From Verrucomicrobiales bacterium (GTDB taxonomy: Bacteria; Verrucomicrobiota; Verrucomicrobiia; Limisphaerales; SXQI01): a stretch of 5,306 bases of DNA. The notes below the pieces were generated by a model, which had not been told where the DNA came from, did no database searches, and worked only from the letters and a program-made list of their open reading frames with translations. This document shows positions 1 through 5,306 of this stretch, one piece after another (the stretch's first letter is position 1; the number at the start of each line of letters is the position of its first letter). The translations under genes and the position numbers were made by a program. The DNA lies in NCBI GenBank assembly GCA_028293365.1, contig JAQGOX010000686.1:1-5306 (forward strand). Direction: 5' to 3'.

Positions 1-105
1 TTTGACCACTCCACAAGTTTTGGTCTTGGCGAGAGTTTTGAATCTCTCTCCACCTGTCTGCACTACCATTAAATTTCTTTGTGCGTTTTTAGATTCGGCG
101 GGTGT

Positions 106-113
106 AAAGAGAG
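106..113 (+). promoter_or_regulatory. Ribosome binding site deciding the sigma-factor start
   Basis: AAAGAGAG is a modest purine-rich Shine-Dalgarno-like stretch ending 7 nt before the ATG at 121. It supports that ATG over the in-frame TTG at 79. The TTG would add 14 residues rich in Cys, Gly and Arg that do not look like the start of a sigma factor. The protein from 121 begins MTNDIELLRRY, a normal N-terminus for ECF sigma factors of this type. Confidence 0.5.
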
Positions 114-120
114 TGAACGG

Positions 121-3100
121 ATGACGAACGATATCGAATTACTACGCCGATATTCCGCAGAAGATTCGGAAGAGGCTTTCGCTGAATTGGTGCGAAGAAA
201 TATCGATCTGGTTTATTCAACCGCGTTGCGACTGGTCTATGACGATTCCGCCCTGGCGGCCGATGTGACCCAAACGGTTTTCAGCGATCTCGCTCAAAAG
301 TCAGCGAAGCTCGGACACCATACGTCGCTCACTGCCTGGCTTTATACAACCACCCGATTCGTTGCCTCGAAAATGCGGCGCACCGAAGCGCGCAGACGAG
401 AACGGGAGCAAAAGGTCTATGCGATGAACCAGCTTCTGCAATCACCCGAGAGCAATCCGGATTGGGCCCAGCTCCGTCCCCTTCTTGATGGCGCCATGGA
501 GCGACTTAGTCCCGAGGATCGTGAAGCCGTTTTATTTCGGTATTTCGAGAGGCGTTCATTGAGTGAAATCGGCGAACGCCTGGGACTGAGCGAAAATACG
601 GCTCGAATGCGGGTGGAACGCGCTCTGGAACGGCTTCGGCTGATCCTCGCCAAGCGCGGACTCACATCCACGGGAACGGCCCTGGCCCTGGCGATCGGGC
701 AAGGGGCGATTCAAGCCGCTCCCCAATCATTAGCGACAACCATTGCCCGCACAATCCATATCCAGGGACGAACAATCATTCCGGCCGCAAGTGCATTCCC
801 ATTCCTGTTTCTTATGAGCACGAAAACAAAAATCCTGATGGGCCTGGTCCTGTTACTCGCAGTGATCTCTCCAGCGATCGTTCGGCTCGGTAAAAATCAA
901 AAAGCACTTTTAAATCCGATGCGCGCCGGACAGGAAAAAGGAGAGCGCACGTTAACGCAGCAAAGAGCGGGTAAGCTCCGCGAGAAAACGAATGAGCCGG
1001 CAACGGCGACCAGTGCTCCCGTTAAGGATGACAGTCTGCTTCGTTTGATTTTAGTGGCGGCAGACAGCGGAAAGGCGGTTCCGAATGTAGAAGTCAGCTA
1101 TCGAGGTTGGGTCGGCGCTAAATTCAAATCAAAGAAATTCGTGGCGACCCGCGACGGTATTTGTTCCGTTGATTTTTCACCGGCTACGACCGATCTCGAA
1201 TTGATTACCAGCGTGGATGGCTTTGCGGATACGCGATTGAAATGGACTCCGAAACAGGGAGCGACGATCCCGGCAACCTATACAGTTCACCTGACAAGGG
1301 CAGTCCTGATTGGAGGACTGGTGGTGGATTACGAGAACAAGCCCGTAGCCGGTGCACTGGTCGGTTTTAATCACCAACCCGATCCCGCTTCAGCGATACA
1401 GCTTGAGAATCATGAGTTCGGATGGATCGAGGTGGAGACGGGGCCCGATGGCCGCTGGCGGATCAACCGCATGGCTGAAGAAATTCTTCCCGGCATTTAT
1501 GGCAGTGCAAGGCACCCGGACTATGTGGCTTCTGAGATGGCATCCGTTGAGCACGACCCCGCATTGTTGAAACAATTTCGCGCACAAACGCACGTATTTC
1601 AGCTTGGACAGGGTCTTACATTGCAGGGCCTGGTGGTTGATACGCAGGGGCAGCCCATCCGTGAGGCCAAAGTGCGCGTCGGTCGTATCAGCGAATCCGG
1701 AAATCGGGAGGCAAAGACAAAAGAAGATGGAACCTTCGTGATCGCGGGCAATAAGGCAGGACGTAATCTGGTTTCCGCCGAAGCGGATGGTTTCGCTCCG
1801 ACGACTAAGAAGATCGAAATTAACGAAACCACTGATCCGGTCCGCATCGAGCTGGCCCCGGGCAAACGGCTGCGGTTGCGCGTGGTCAACAATGAGGGAA
1901 TGGGAATTCCAAAGGCCCAAATTTGGTATAGCCCCTTCGAGCGTAGAACCCAGAGTTCGGCCGATTCCAACATTCCCATCCAGGTGGATTTTAGCCCCAG
2001 AACCGACGGAGAGGGAAGAGCGGTCTGGGAGAATGCGCCGGAGGGGAACCTATCGTTTTCGTTCGAAGCCTCCGGATTTATGCGCCGCGATGACGTGATT
2101 GTCCATTCCGACGACGAGGAACATAGTATCAAGCTGGATAAAGCATTGACGTTGACGGGAACGGTCCGAGATGAGAACACCGGTAAATTGATTCAAGATT
2201 TCCGGATCATTTGCGGGTGGCCTGTGGGAGCTAATGGCTCGGGGGTAAAATGGAGCACTATCGATCGCTTTTGGCTCAAATTCTCTGGAGGGGTGTATCG
2301 GCATTCGTTTGAAGAGCCGGTGGTTGGCGGCTCTTCCAAAGCGCAATTCGTTTTCAAGTTTGAAGCGGATGGCTACACACCGTTTCAAACCCGCGTTTTT
2401 GACGCGAACGAAGGAGACGCAAGCCTGGACGTAACTTTGAAGCCAGGCAGCGCACCGTTGGTAACCGTACTGAGCCCGGATGGAAAGCCGGTCATCGGAG
2501 CGGATATCGGCCTGATGGCGCCGGGGGCAGGGCTGCGACTTACGCCGGGCGGATTTTCAAAAAACTCAGCAGGCGGCGGAGCGTTGCTGAAAACCGATAA
2601 AGAAGGACGCTTTCAGTTTACGCTGGAGGAGACCATCCGACAGGTGGTTGTGGCTTCGGAACAGGGGTATGCTGCTGCCGCGCCGGAGAGTCTTGTAGCC
2701 GATCCAGTCATCCGCTTACAGCCATGGGGACGGTTGGAGGTGTCCTGCAGGCGCGGAGAAAAAGCGGTTGTCGGGCGGGAATACACGCTTGAATTTCCGG
2801 GCGAGCGGAATGAGGAAATCGGTTTTGATTTTCAAACGTTTAAACAGACCGGTGACAGCGCCGGTCGCCTCGCGTTTGAAATGGTGCCACCGGGAAAACT
2901 CAAGTTAATGCGCCTGATCCGGGAGGATCAGCCTGGAGGAGTAACCGCCTGGGGGCACGGAGACAAAACGGACGTGGAAATCAGGCCCGGTGAAACGACT
3001 CAGATCACTATTGGAGGCGCAGGATATCTCGTTCGAGGGCGTATGATTTTCCCCGGCACCCAACGACCGCTCGACTCGAAAGCGTTTGCCTCAGTGCATA

Positions 3101-3411
3101 CCCCCTACCCCAAACCGCCGCCCGCCGAAATTCTGCAGGATAAGGAGGCTCTTATGACTTACACAAGCAGACCGGAATTTCTGGAACTTCGAAGATCAGC
3201 AAAGAATTACACAGTTGAAGTGCACGATGATGGAACCTTCATTTCCGACGATATCGCGGCGGGAACCTATTTGTTGTCCGTGGGAATCGTTTCCGCTGGG
3301 CGCGTCGCTTTCCACTTTGAGAATTCGCTCTCCATTCCGGCTGACCCAGTCACAGGTGTGATTGATCTCGGTGACATTCCGTTACGACCTGAGCGCGAGG
3401 ATCATCCGTAA
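121..3411 (+). CDS. Membrane-tethered ECF-type sigma-70 factor with carboxypeptidase-regulatory-like repeat ectodomain
   Basis: This 1096-residue protein is predicted to direct RNA polymerase to a specific promoter set while anchored in the inner membrane. Residues about 18-88 are sigma region 2, with the DVTQTVFSDLAQK helix at 49-60 and the TAWLY/TRF stretch near 71-80. Residues about 120-176 are region 4, with a helix-turn-helix at 146-173 (SLSEIGERLGLSENTARMRV). An Ala-rich linker (184-212) leads to a hydrophobic segment at about 238-254, preceded by MSTKTK, so the C-terminus is probably periplasmic. Residues about 305-1085 form roughly eight beta-sandwich repeats of the carboxypeptidase regulatory-like type. 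They show recurring D/E-G-x-F/W turns (345, 443, 536, 631, 828, 1037) and closing 'A-D-G-F/Y' strands (366, 556, 651, 750). Typical ECF factors have about 180-200 residues, so over 80% of this protein is extra. No separate anti-sigma gene is visible. The sigma domains are clear; the ectodomain's role and target promoters are unknown. A second short hydrophobic patch at 219-231 makes the topology less certain. Confidence 0.9.
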   Translation: MTNDIELLRRYSAEDSEEAFAELVRRNIDLVYSTALRLVYDDSALAADVTQTVFSDLAQKSAKLGHHTSLTAWLYTTTRFVASKMRRTEARRREREQKVYAMNQLLQSPESNPDWAQLRPLLDGAMERLSPEDREAVLFRYFERRSLSEIGERLGLSENTARMRVERALERLRLILAKRGLTSTGTALALAIGQGAIQAAPQSLATTIARTIHIQGRTIIPAASAFPFLFLMSTKTKILMGLVLLLAVISPAIVRLGKNQKALLNPMRAGQEKGERTLTQQRAGKLREKTNEPATATSAPVKDDSLLRLILVAADSGKAVPNVEVSYRGWVGAKFKSKKFVATRDGICSVDFSPATTDLELITSVDGFADTRLKWTPKQGATIPATYTVHLTRAVLIGGLVVDYENKPVAGALVGFNHQPDPASAIQLENHEFGWIEVETGPDGRWRINRMAEEILPGIYGSARHPDYVASEMASVEHDPALLKQFRAQTHVFQLGQGLTLQGLVVDTQGQPIREAKVRVGRISESGNREAKTKEDGTFVIAGNKAGRNLVSAEADGFAPTTKKIEINETTDPVRIELAPGKRLRLRVVNNEGMGIPKAQIWYSPFERRTQSSADSNIPIQVDFSPRTDGEGRAVWENAPEGNLSFSFEASGFMRRDDVIVHSDDEEHSIKLDKALTLTGTVRDENTGKLIQDFRIICGWPVGANGSGVKWSTIDRFWLKFSGGVYRHSFEEPVVGGSSKAQFVFKFEADGYTPFQTRVFDANEGDASLDVTLKPGSAPLVTVLSPDGKPVIGADIGLMAPGAGLRLTPGGFSKNSAGGGALLKTDKEGRFQFTLEETIRQVVVASEQGYAAAAPESLVADPVIRLQPWGRLEVSCRRGEKAVVGREYTLEFPGERNEEIGFDFQTFKQTGDSAGRLAFEMVPPGKLKLMRLIREDQPGGVTAWGHGDKTDVEIRPGETTQITIGGAGYLVRGRMIFPGTQRPLDSKAFASVHTPYPKPPPAEILQDKEALMTYTSRPEFLELRRSAKNYTVEVHDDGTFISDDIAAGTYLLSVGIVSAGRVAFHFENSLSIPADPVTGVIDLGDIPLRPEREDHP

Positions 3412-3423
3412 TCCTCTAGCCGC

Positions 3424-3639
3424 TCACTTAATGCAAGCTAGATTCCATACTCGAATTTGAGCGGGGAATTCTCCATTACTTTTTCCAGCCAATTCATCGA
3501 AAGCGGTATGCAACCGCGGCGTATTCAACGCCTGTGGAAACGGTTCTCCCTGGTAGGCTAAACGACCGGCTTCGTCCAGAGTGATGAGTCGTGGAGATCG
3601 GCGCGAGGACATTTTTTTAGACGATGTGGATCGGCCCAT
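3424..3639 (-). CDS. Doubtful small hypothetical protein downstream of the SDR gene
   Basis: This 71-codon frame starts 15 nt after the stop of the SDR gene on the same strand, so it could share its transcript. The product has a basic, Ser/Arg-rich N-terminus (MGRSTSSKKMSSRRSPR) and then a mixed hydrophilic stretch containing LDEAGRLAYQGEPF. It shows no membrane segment, signal peptide or motif I recognise. No Shine-Dalgarno sequence precedes either ATG (3639 or 3612). It may be a small co-transcribed protein, a decayed gene remnant or a chance frame. It is the only open frame of note in the 243-bp convergent gap, which is the main reason for listing it. Confidence 0.25.
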   Translation of the reverse strand: MGRSTSSKKMSSRRSPRLITLDEAGRLAYQGEPFPQALNTPRLHTAFDELAGKSNGEFPAQIRVWNLACIK

Positions 3640-3654
3640 TTTTCGAGGCGATGG

Positions 3655-4422
3655 TTACTTGGAGGAGGCGCAAGCGCTTAACCACTCTCCGAAACGGGTG
3701 GCGCCGCAAAGCTGAATCTTGTCCGGGATGAGGCTGCGCGGTCCCAACATGATGCCGAAGTAAGTGGCTTGCTCGTCGGTGATGACCCTCCGGGGGTCGC
3801 GATTCGCTATCAGGAATTGCCGGACGACTTCGTCGAGCGGGAAGGCTTCCGGGCCCGCCAGATCAATCTTGCCGTTCAGCGGTTTCGCCACGGCAATCCG
3901 GGCGATGGCCAGAGCCACGTCATCAGAAAGGATCGGTTGGATGAGCGCGGAGGGGAGTCGGACTGCTTGCCCGTCGGTCGCCGAATTAGCGATGCCGCCC
4001 ACGAACTCAAAAAACTGGGTAGCGCGGACAATCGTATAAGGAATTGGAGAAGCCAGGATCAATTTCTCCTGCGCGTCCTTCGCGCGGAAAAATCCGCCGG
4101 CGAGAAGCCGATCAGTACCAACCACTGAAAGCGCGATGTGATGGCCGACACCGGCGACTGCTTCCGCTGCGAGAAGGTTGCGGGTTGAACGCTCGAAGAA
4201 TTCCAACACTGCCTTGTCCTCCCACGAGGGAGAATTCGTAACGTCCACTACAACCTGGGCGCCAGTAAGCGCCGCCGCCAGCCCCACCCCGGTGACCGAG
4301 TTGATGCCCTTCGAAGGAGATGCTGCCACAACTTCATGGCCTTGTTGGCGAAGGTTGTTAACCAACTTGGCGCCGATAAGTCCAGTGCCGCCGATGACGA
4401 CGATTTTCATGTTTTTACTCAT
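3655..4422 (-). CDS. NmrA-like atypical SDR, NAD(P)-binding oxidoreductase
   Basis: This 255-residue cytoplasmic protein of the extended/atypical short-chain dehydrogenase group belongs to the NmrA-like NAD(P)H-binding family. The N-terminal Rossmann fold is clear: beta strand MKIVVI (5-10), then GGTGLIG (11-17), which fits GxxGxxG. Further family-like blocks are VVVDVTNSPSWEDKAV (57-72), HHIALSVVGTDRL (94-106), FFRAK (111-115), the IPYTIVRATQFFEFVGG stretch (127-143) and NGKIDLAGPEAF (183-194). Length is normal for the family. The substrate is not readable from sequence; relatives include quinone reductase-like enzymes and redox-sensing NAD(P) binders. The YxxxK tyrosine position is Phe111, with Lys115 kept, so classical SDR catalysis is questionable. 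I chose the ATG at 4422 (MSKNMKIVV). A GTG at 4452 would add ten polar residues, and an ATG at 4410 lies right at the first strand. A GGA lies 9 nt upstream of 4422, a weak ribosome site. The gene is divergent from a LysR-type regulator 103 bp away, its likely controller. Confidence 0.88.
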   Translation of the reverse strand: MSKNMKIVVIGGTGLIGAKLVNNLRQQGHEVVAASPSKGINSVTGVGLAAALTGAQVVVDVTNSPSWEDKAVLEFFERSTRNLLAAEAVAGVGHHIALSVVGTDRLLAGGFFRAKDAQEKLILASPIPYTIVRATQFFEFVGGIANSATDGQAVRLPSALIQPILSDDVALAIARIAVAKPLNGKIDLAGPEAFPLDEVVRQFLIANRDPRRVITDEQATYFGIMLGPRSLIPDKIQLCGATRFGEWLSACASSK

Positions 4423-4472
4423 TTTATTTTTTCCAGATGTTTCGCTTTTCACAACGGGAACAGCATGGACCG

Positions 4473-4508
4473 GTTATGGCTTTCCGGTAGCCGCCAAGTG
4501 GCTATAAC
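4473..4508. promoter_or_regulatory. Inverted repeat carrying possible back-to-back -10 elements
   Basis: GTTATGGC (4473-4480) and GCTATAAC (4501-4508) form an inverted repeat with 7 of 8 positions paired and a 20-nt spacer, in the middle of the divergent intergenic region. The right arm contains TATAAC (4503-4508), one base from the -10 consensus, pointing toward the LysR gene. The left arm read on the minus strand contains CATAAC (4478-4473), a weaker -10 pointing toward the SDR gene. No good -35 box is found at the right spacing for either, which would suit an activator-dependent promoter on the SDR side. A second dyad, ACCGG-N10-CCGGT (4469-4488), overlaps it. Promoter positions are inferred only. 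Confidence 0.35.
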
Positions 4509-4510
4509 AG

Positions 4511-4529
4511 TCATGCAGGATTTGCATGA
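4511..4529. promoter_or_regulatory. LysR-type T-N11-A palindrome over the regulator's start codon
   Basis: TCATGCA-GGATT-TGCATGA is a perfect inverted repeat with 7-bp arms and a 5-nt spacer. Inside it, T4514 and A4526 are separated by 11 bases and flanked symmetrically, matching the T-N11-A core known for LysR-type operators. It covers the Shine-Dalgarno sequence (AGGA, 4517-4520) and the ATG (4526-4528) of the LysR gene. A bound regulator there would be expected to repress its own gene. From the SDR side the centre lies about 54 bp upstream of a start point inferred from the CATAAC at 4473-4478, close to where LysR-type activators usually bind. Operator function is inferred from pattern and location. 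Confidence 0.55.
4517..4520 (+). promoter_or_regulatory. Ribosome binding site of the LysR-type gene, inside the palindrome loop
   Basis: AGGA ends 5 nt before the ATG at 4526, a good Shine-Dalgarno match and spacing. An in-frame TAA at 4505-4507 excludes any earlier standard start, so this site fixes the start. In RNA the AGGA would sit mostly in the loop of the 7-bp hairpin formed by 4511-4529, with the AUG in the stem. Confidence 0.6.
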
Positions 4530-5306
4530 GAGCCTTTGAAGATCTTACGCTGCTCCGCGCCTTTGTTTGCATCGTAGAATGCGGCAGCATTTCCGCCGGG
4601 GCGCGGCGCTTGAAAATTTCGCAGCCGACCTTAAGCCGGCAGTTGCGGACGCTCGAAGAATTGTGCGGCACGGCGTTGCTACAGCGGGACACCCATCAGA
4701 TGAGTGTGACGGAGCAAGGGCAGCGACTGCTTGTCGACGCCAAAGCGATGCTAATCCTCGGGGAGGAAGCGGACCGCCGGTTTCACGAGAGTTACACGAC
4801 GTTGAGCGGTCATCTGCGATTGTATGCGACCGTTGATCTCGGACAATGGGTGATCACTCCCCTGGTCAGCCAGTTCCTGCAGGCTAATCCCAGGGTCACA
4901 GCGGCGCTCGCTCTGAATAACCGCCCGCTGCAAATGATTCAGGAAGGTTGCGATGTCGGAATTCTGCCGGGTAAAATCACCGACGAAAGCGTGATAGCCC
5001 GGCCTGCGGGGGTAATCACTCTGCATTTGGCAGCGTTGCCCTCACTCATCAAAAACCGGCCACGGGCGAAGGTATTAGCCGATCTAAAAACGTGGCCATG
5101 GGTTTCGCTGGGAGGCTCACAATTCTGGAGTGCCAGAGAGGTGACGATTCTCGGTCGCGACGGATCCGAGCAAACGCTTCCCATCTCGCCGGTCCTAATT
5201 TCTGAAGGGGTTACGAGCGTGCGCGAGGCAGTACGGAACGGACTGGGCGTAGCTCTGCTTCCAGATTGGTTGATCAAGGGTGAGCTTGAGTCTGGAGCAT
5301 TGGTGC
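4526..5306 (+). CDS. LysR-type transcriptional regulator, 3' end cut by the window edge
   Basis: The gene encodes a DNA-binding regulator; 260 complete codons are visible with no stop, against about 300 residues normal for the family, so only the last 40 or so are missing. Residues about 6-68 form the winged helix-turn-helix: LTLLRAFVCIVECGSIS, AARRL-type helix (GARRLKIS) and recognition helix QPTLSRQLRTLEE (33-45), then the wing LLQRDTHQMSVTEQG. A linker helix (about 69-92) leads to the effector-binding domain from about 94, with RLYATVDLGQWVITPLVSQFL, GCDVGILPG (141-149) and the family hallmark VREAVRNGLGVALLPDWLI (232-250). The start is fixed by AGGA 5 nt upstream and an in-frame stop just before it. 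It lies divergent to the SDR gene with 103 bp between starts, the usual arrangement for a LysR regulator and its target. The effector is unknown. The recognition helix and the palindrome over its own start suggest negative autoregulation. Confidence 0.92.
   Translation, partial: MRAFEDLTLLRAFVCIVECGSISAGARRLKISQPTLSRQLRTLEELCGTALLQRDTHQMSVTEQGQRLLVDAKAMLILGEEADRRFHESYTTLSGHLRLYATVDLGQWVITPLVSQFLQANPRVTAALALNNRPLQMIQEGCDVGILPGKITDESVIARPAGVITLHLAALPSLIKNRPRAKVLADLKTWPWVSLGGSQFWSAREVTILGRDGSEQTLPISPVLISEGVTSVREAVRNGLGVALLPDWLIKGELESGALV

Noticed and set aside
2..50. TTGACC as a -35 box and small dyads (GACCA 4-8 / TGGTC 21-25; GAGAG 31-35 / CTCTC 44-48) in the leader
   Set aside because: No -10 box lies at the proper distance from TTGACC, and the dyads are 5 bp long, within what chance would give.
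79..120. Extended TTG start of the sigma-factor gene
   Set aside because: It adds 14 atypical residues, has no upstream ribosome site, and the ATG at 121 has a purine-rich site at good spacing and a family-like N-terminus.
1390..2388. Long open frames on the minus strand (for example 1390-1920, 1599-2180, 2050-2388)
   Set aside because: They lie wholly within the sigma/repeat gene, overlap one another, and their products look like no family; they are shadows of the plus-strand codon use.
3397..3416. Hairpin GAGGAT-N8-ATCCTC over the sigma-gene stop codon as a terminator
   Set aside because: The stem is only 6 bp with an 8-nt loop and no T-run follows. A second 6-bp dyad (TCTAGC 3415-3420 / GCTAGA 3437-3442) has a 16-nt loop and is equally weak.
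4423..4452. GTG start adding ten residues to the SDR
   Set aside because: The added segment is polar and does not fit the usual start a few residues before the first Rossmann strand; no good ribosome site was seen upstream. It cannot be fully excluded.
3764..4539. Plus-strand frames opposite the SDR gene
   Set aside because: They are antisense to a clear Rossmann protein with intact motifs, and their Arg/Ser/Pro-rich products have no recognisable features.
4751..5277. Minus-strand frames opposite the LysR gene
   Set aside because: They overlap a clear LysR-type coding region on the plus strand and show no domain features.

Overview
The window reads as chromosomal DNA of moderate GC from a Gram-negative bacterium, most likely of the Verrucomicrobiota (Pedosphaera/Limisphaerales-like). 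The main clue is the first gene. An ECF-type sigma-70 N-terminus with a 'DVTQTVFSDLAQK' core, followed by a membrane segment and a very long beta-rich tail, is an architecture I associate with that group. This assignment is recalled family knowledge plus inference, not a database match.

Layout. Positions 1-120 are a non-coding leader with no convincing promoter. Positions 121-3411 (+) hold one large gene of 1096 residues: sigma region 2, sigma region 4, an Ala-rich linker, one transmembrane segment, then about eight carboxypeptidase-regulatory-like (Ig-fold) repeats that probably lie outside the cytoplasm. Positions 3412-3654 separate this gene from a convergent minus-strand gene and hold only a doubtful 71-codon reading frame. 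Positions 3655-4422 (-) encode an NmrA-like atypical SDR, an NAD(P)-binding protein. Positions 4423-4525 are a compact divergent control region. From 4526 (+) a LysR-type regulator runs off the right edge; 260 residues are visible.

How the genes may work together. The right half is a classic divergent LysR/target pair. The regulator probably controls the SDR gene and itself through a perfect 19-bp palindrome (4511-4529). That palindrome contains a T-N11-A LysR box and covers the regulator's own ribosome binding site and start codon. The left gene looks like an independent one-protein signalling device: a sigma factor physically joined to its own membrane anchor and ectodomain, with no separate anti-sigma gene in view. 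Nothing in the sequence links the two halves functionally.

No RNA genes, insertion sequences, CRISPR arrays or attachment sites were found. The most unusual items are the membrane-tethered sigma factor, the palindrome over the lysR start, and a Tyr-to-Phe change at the catalytic-type position of the SDR.
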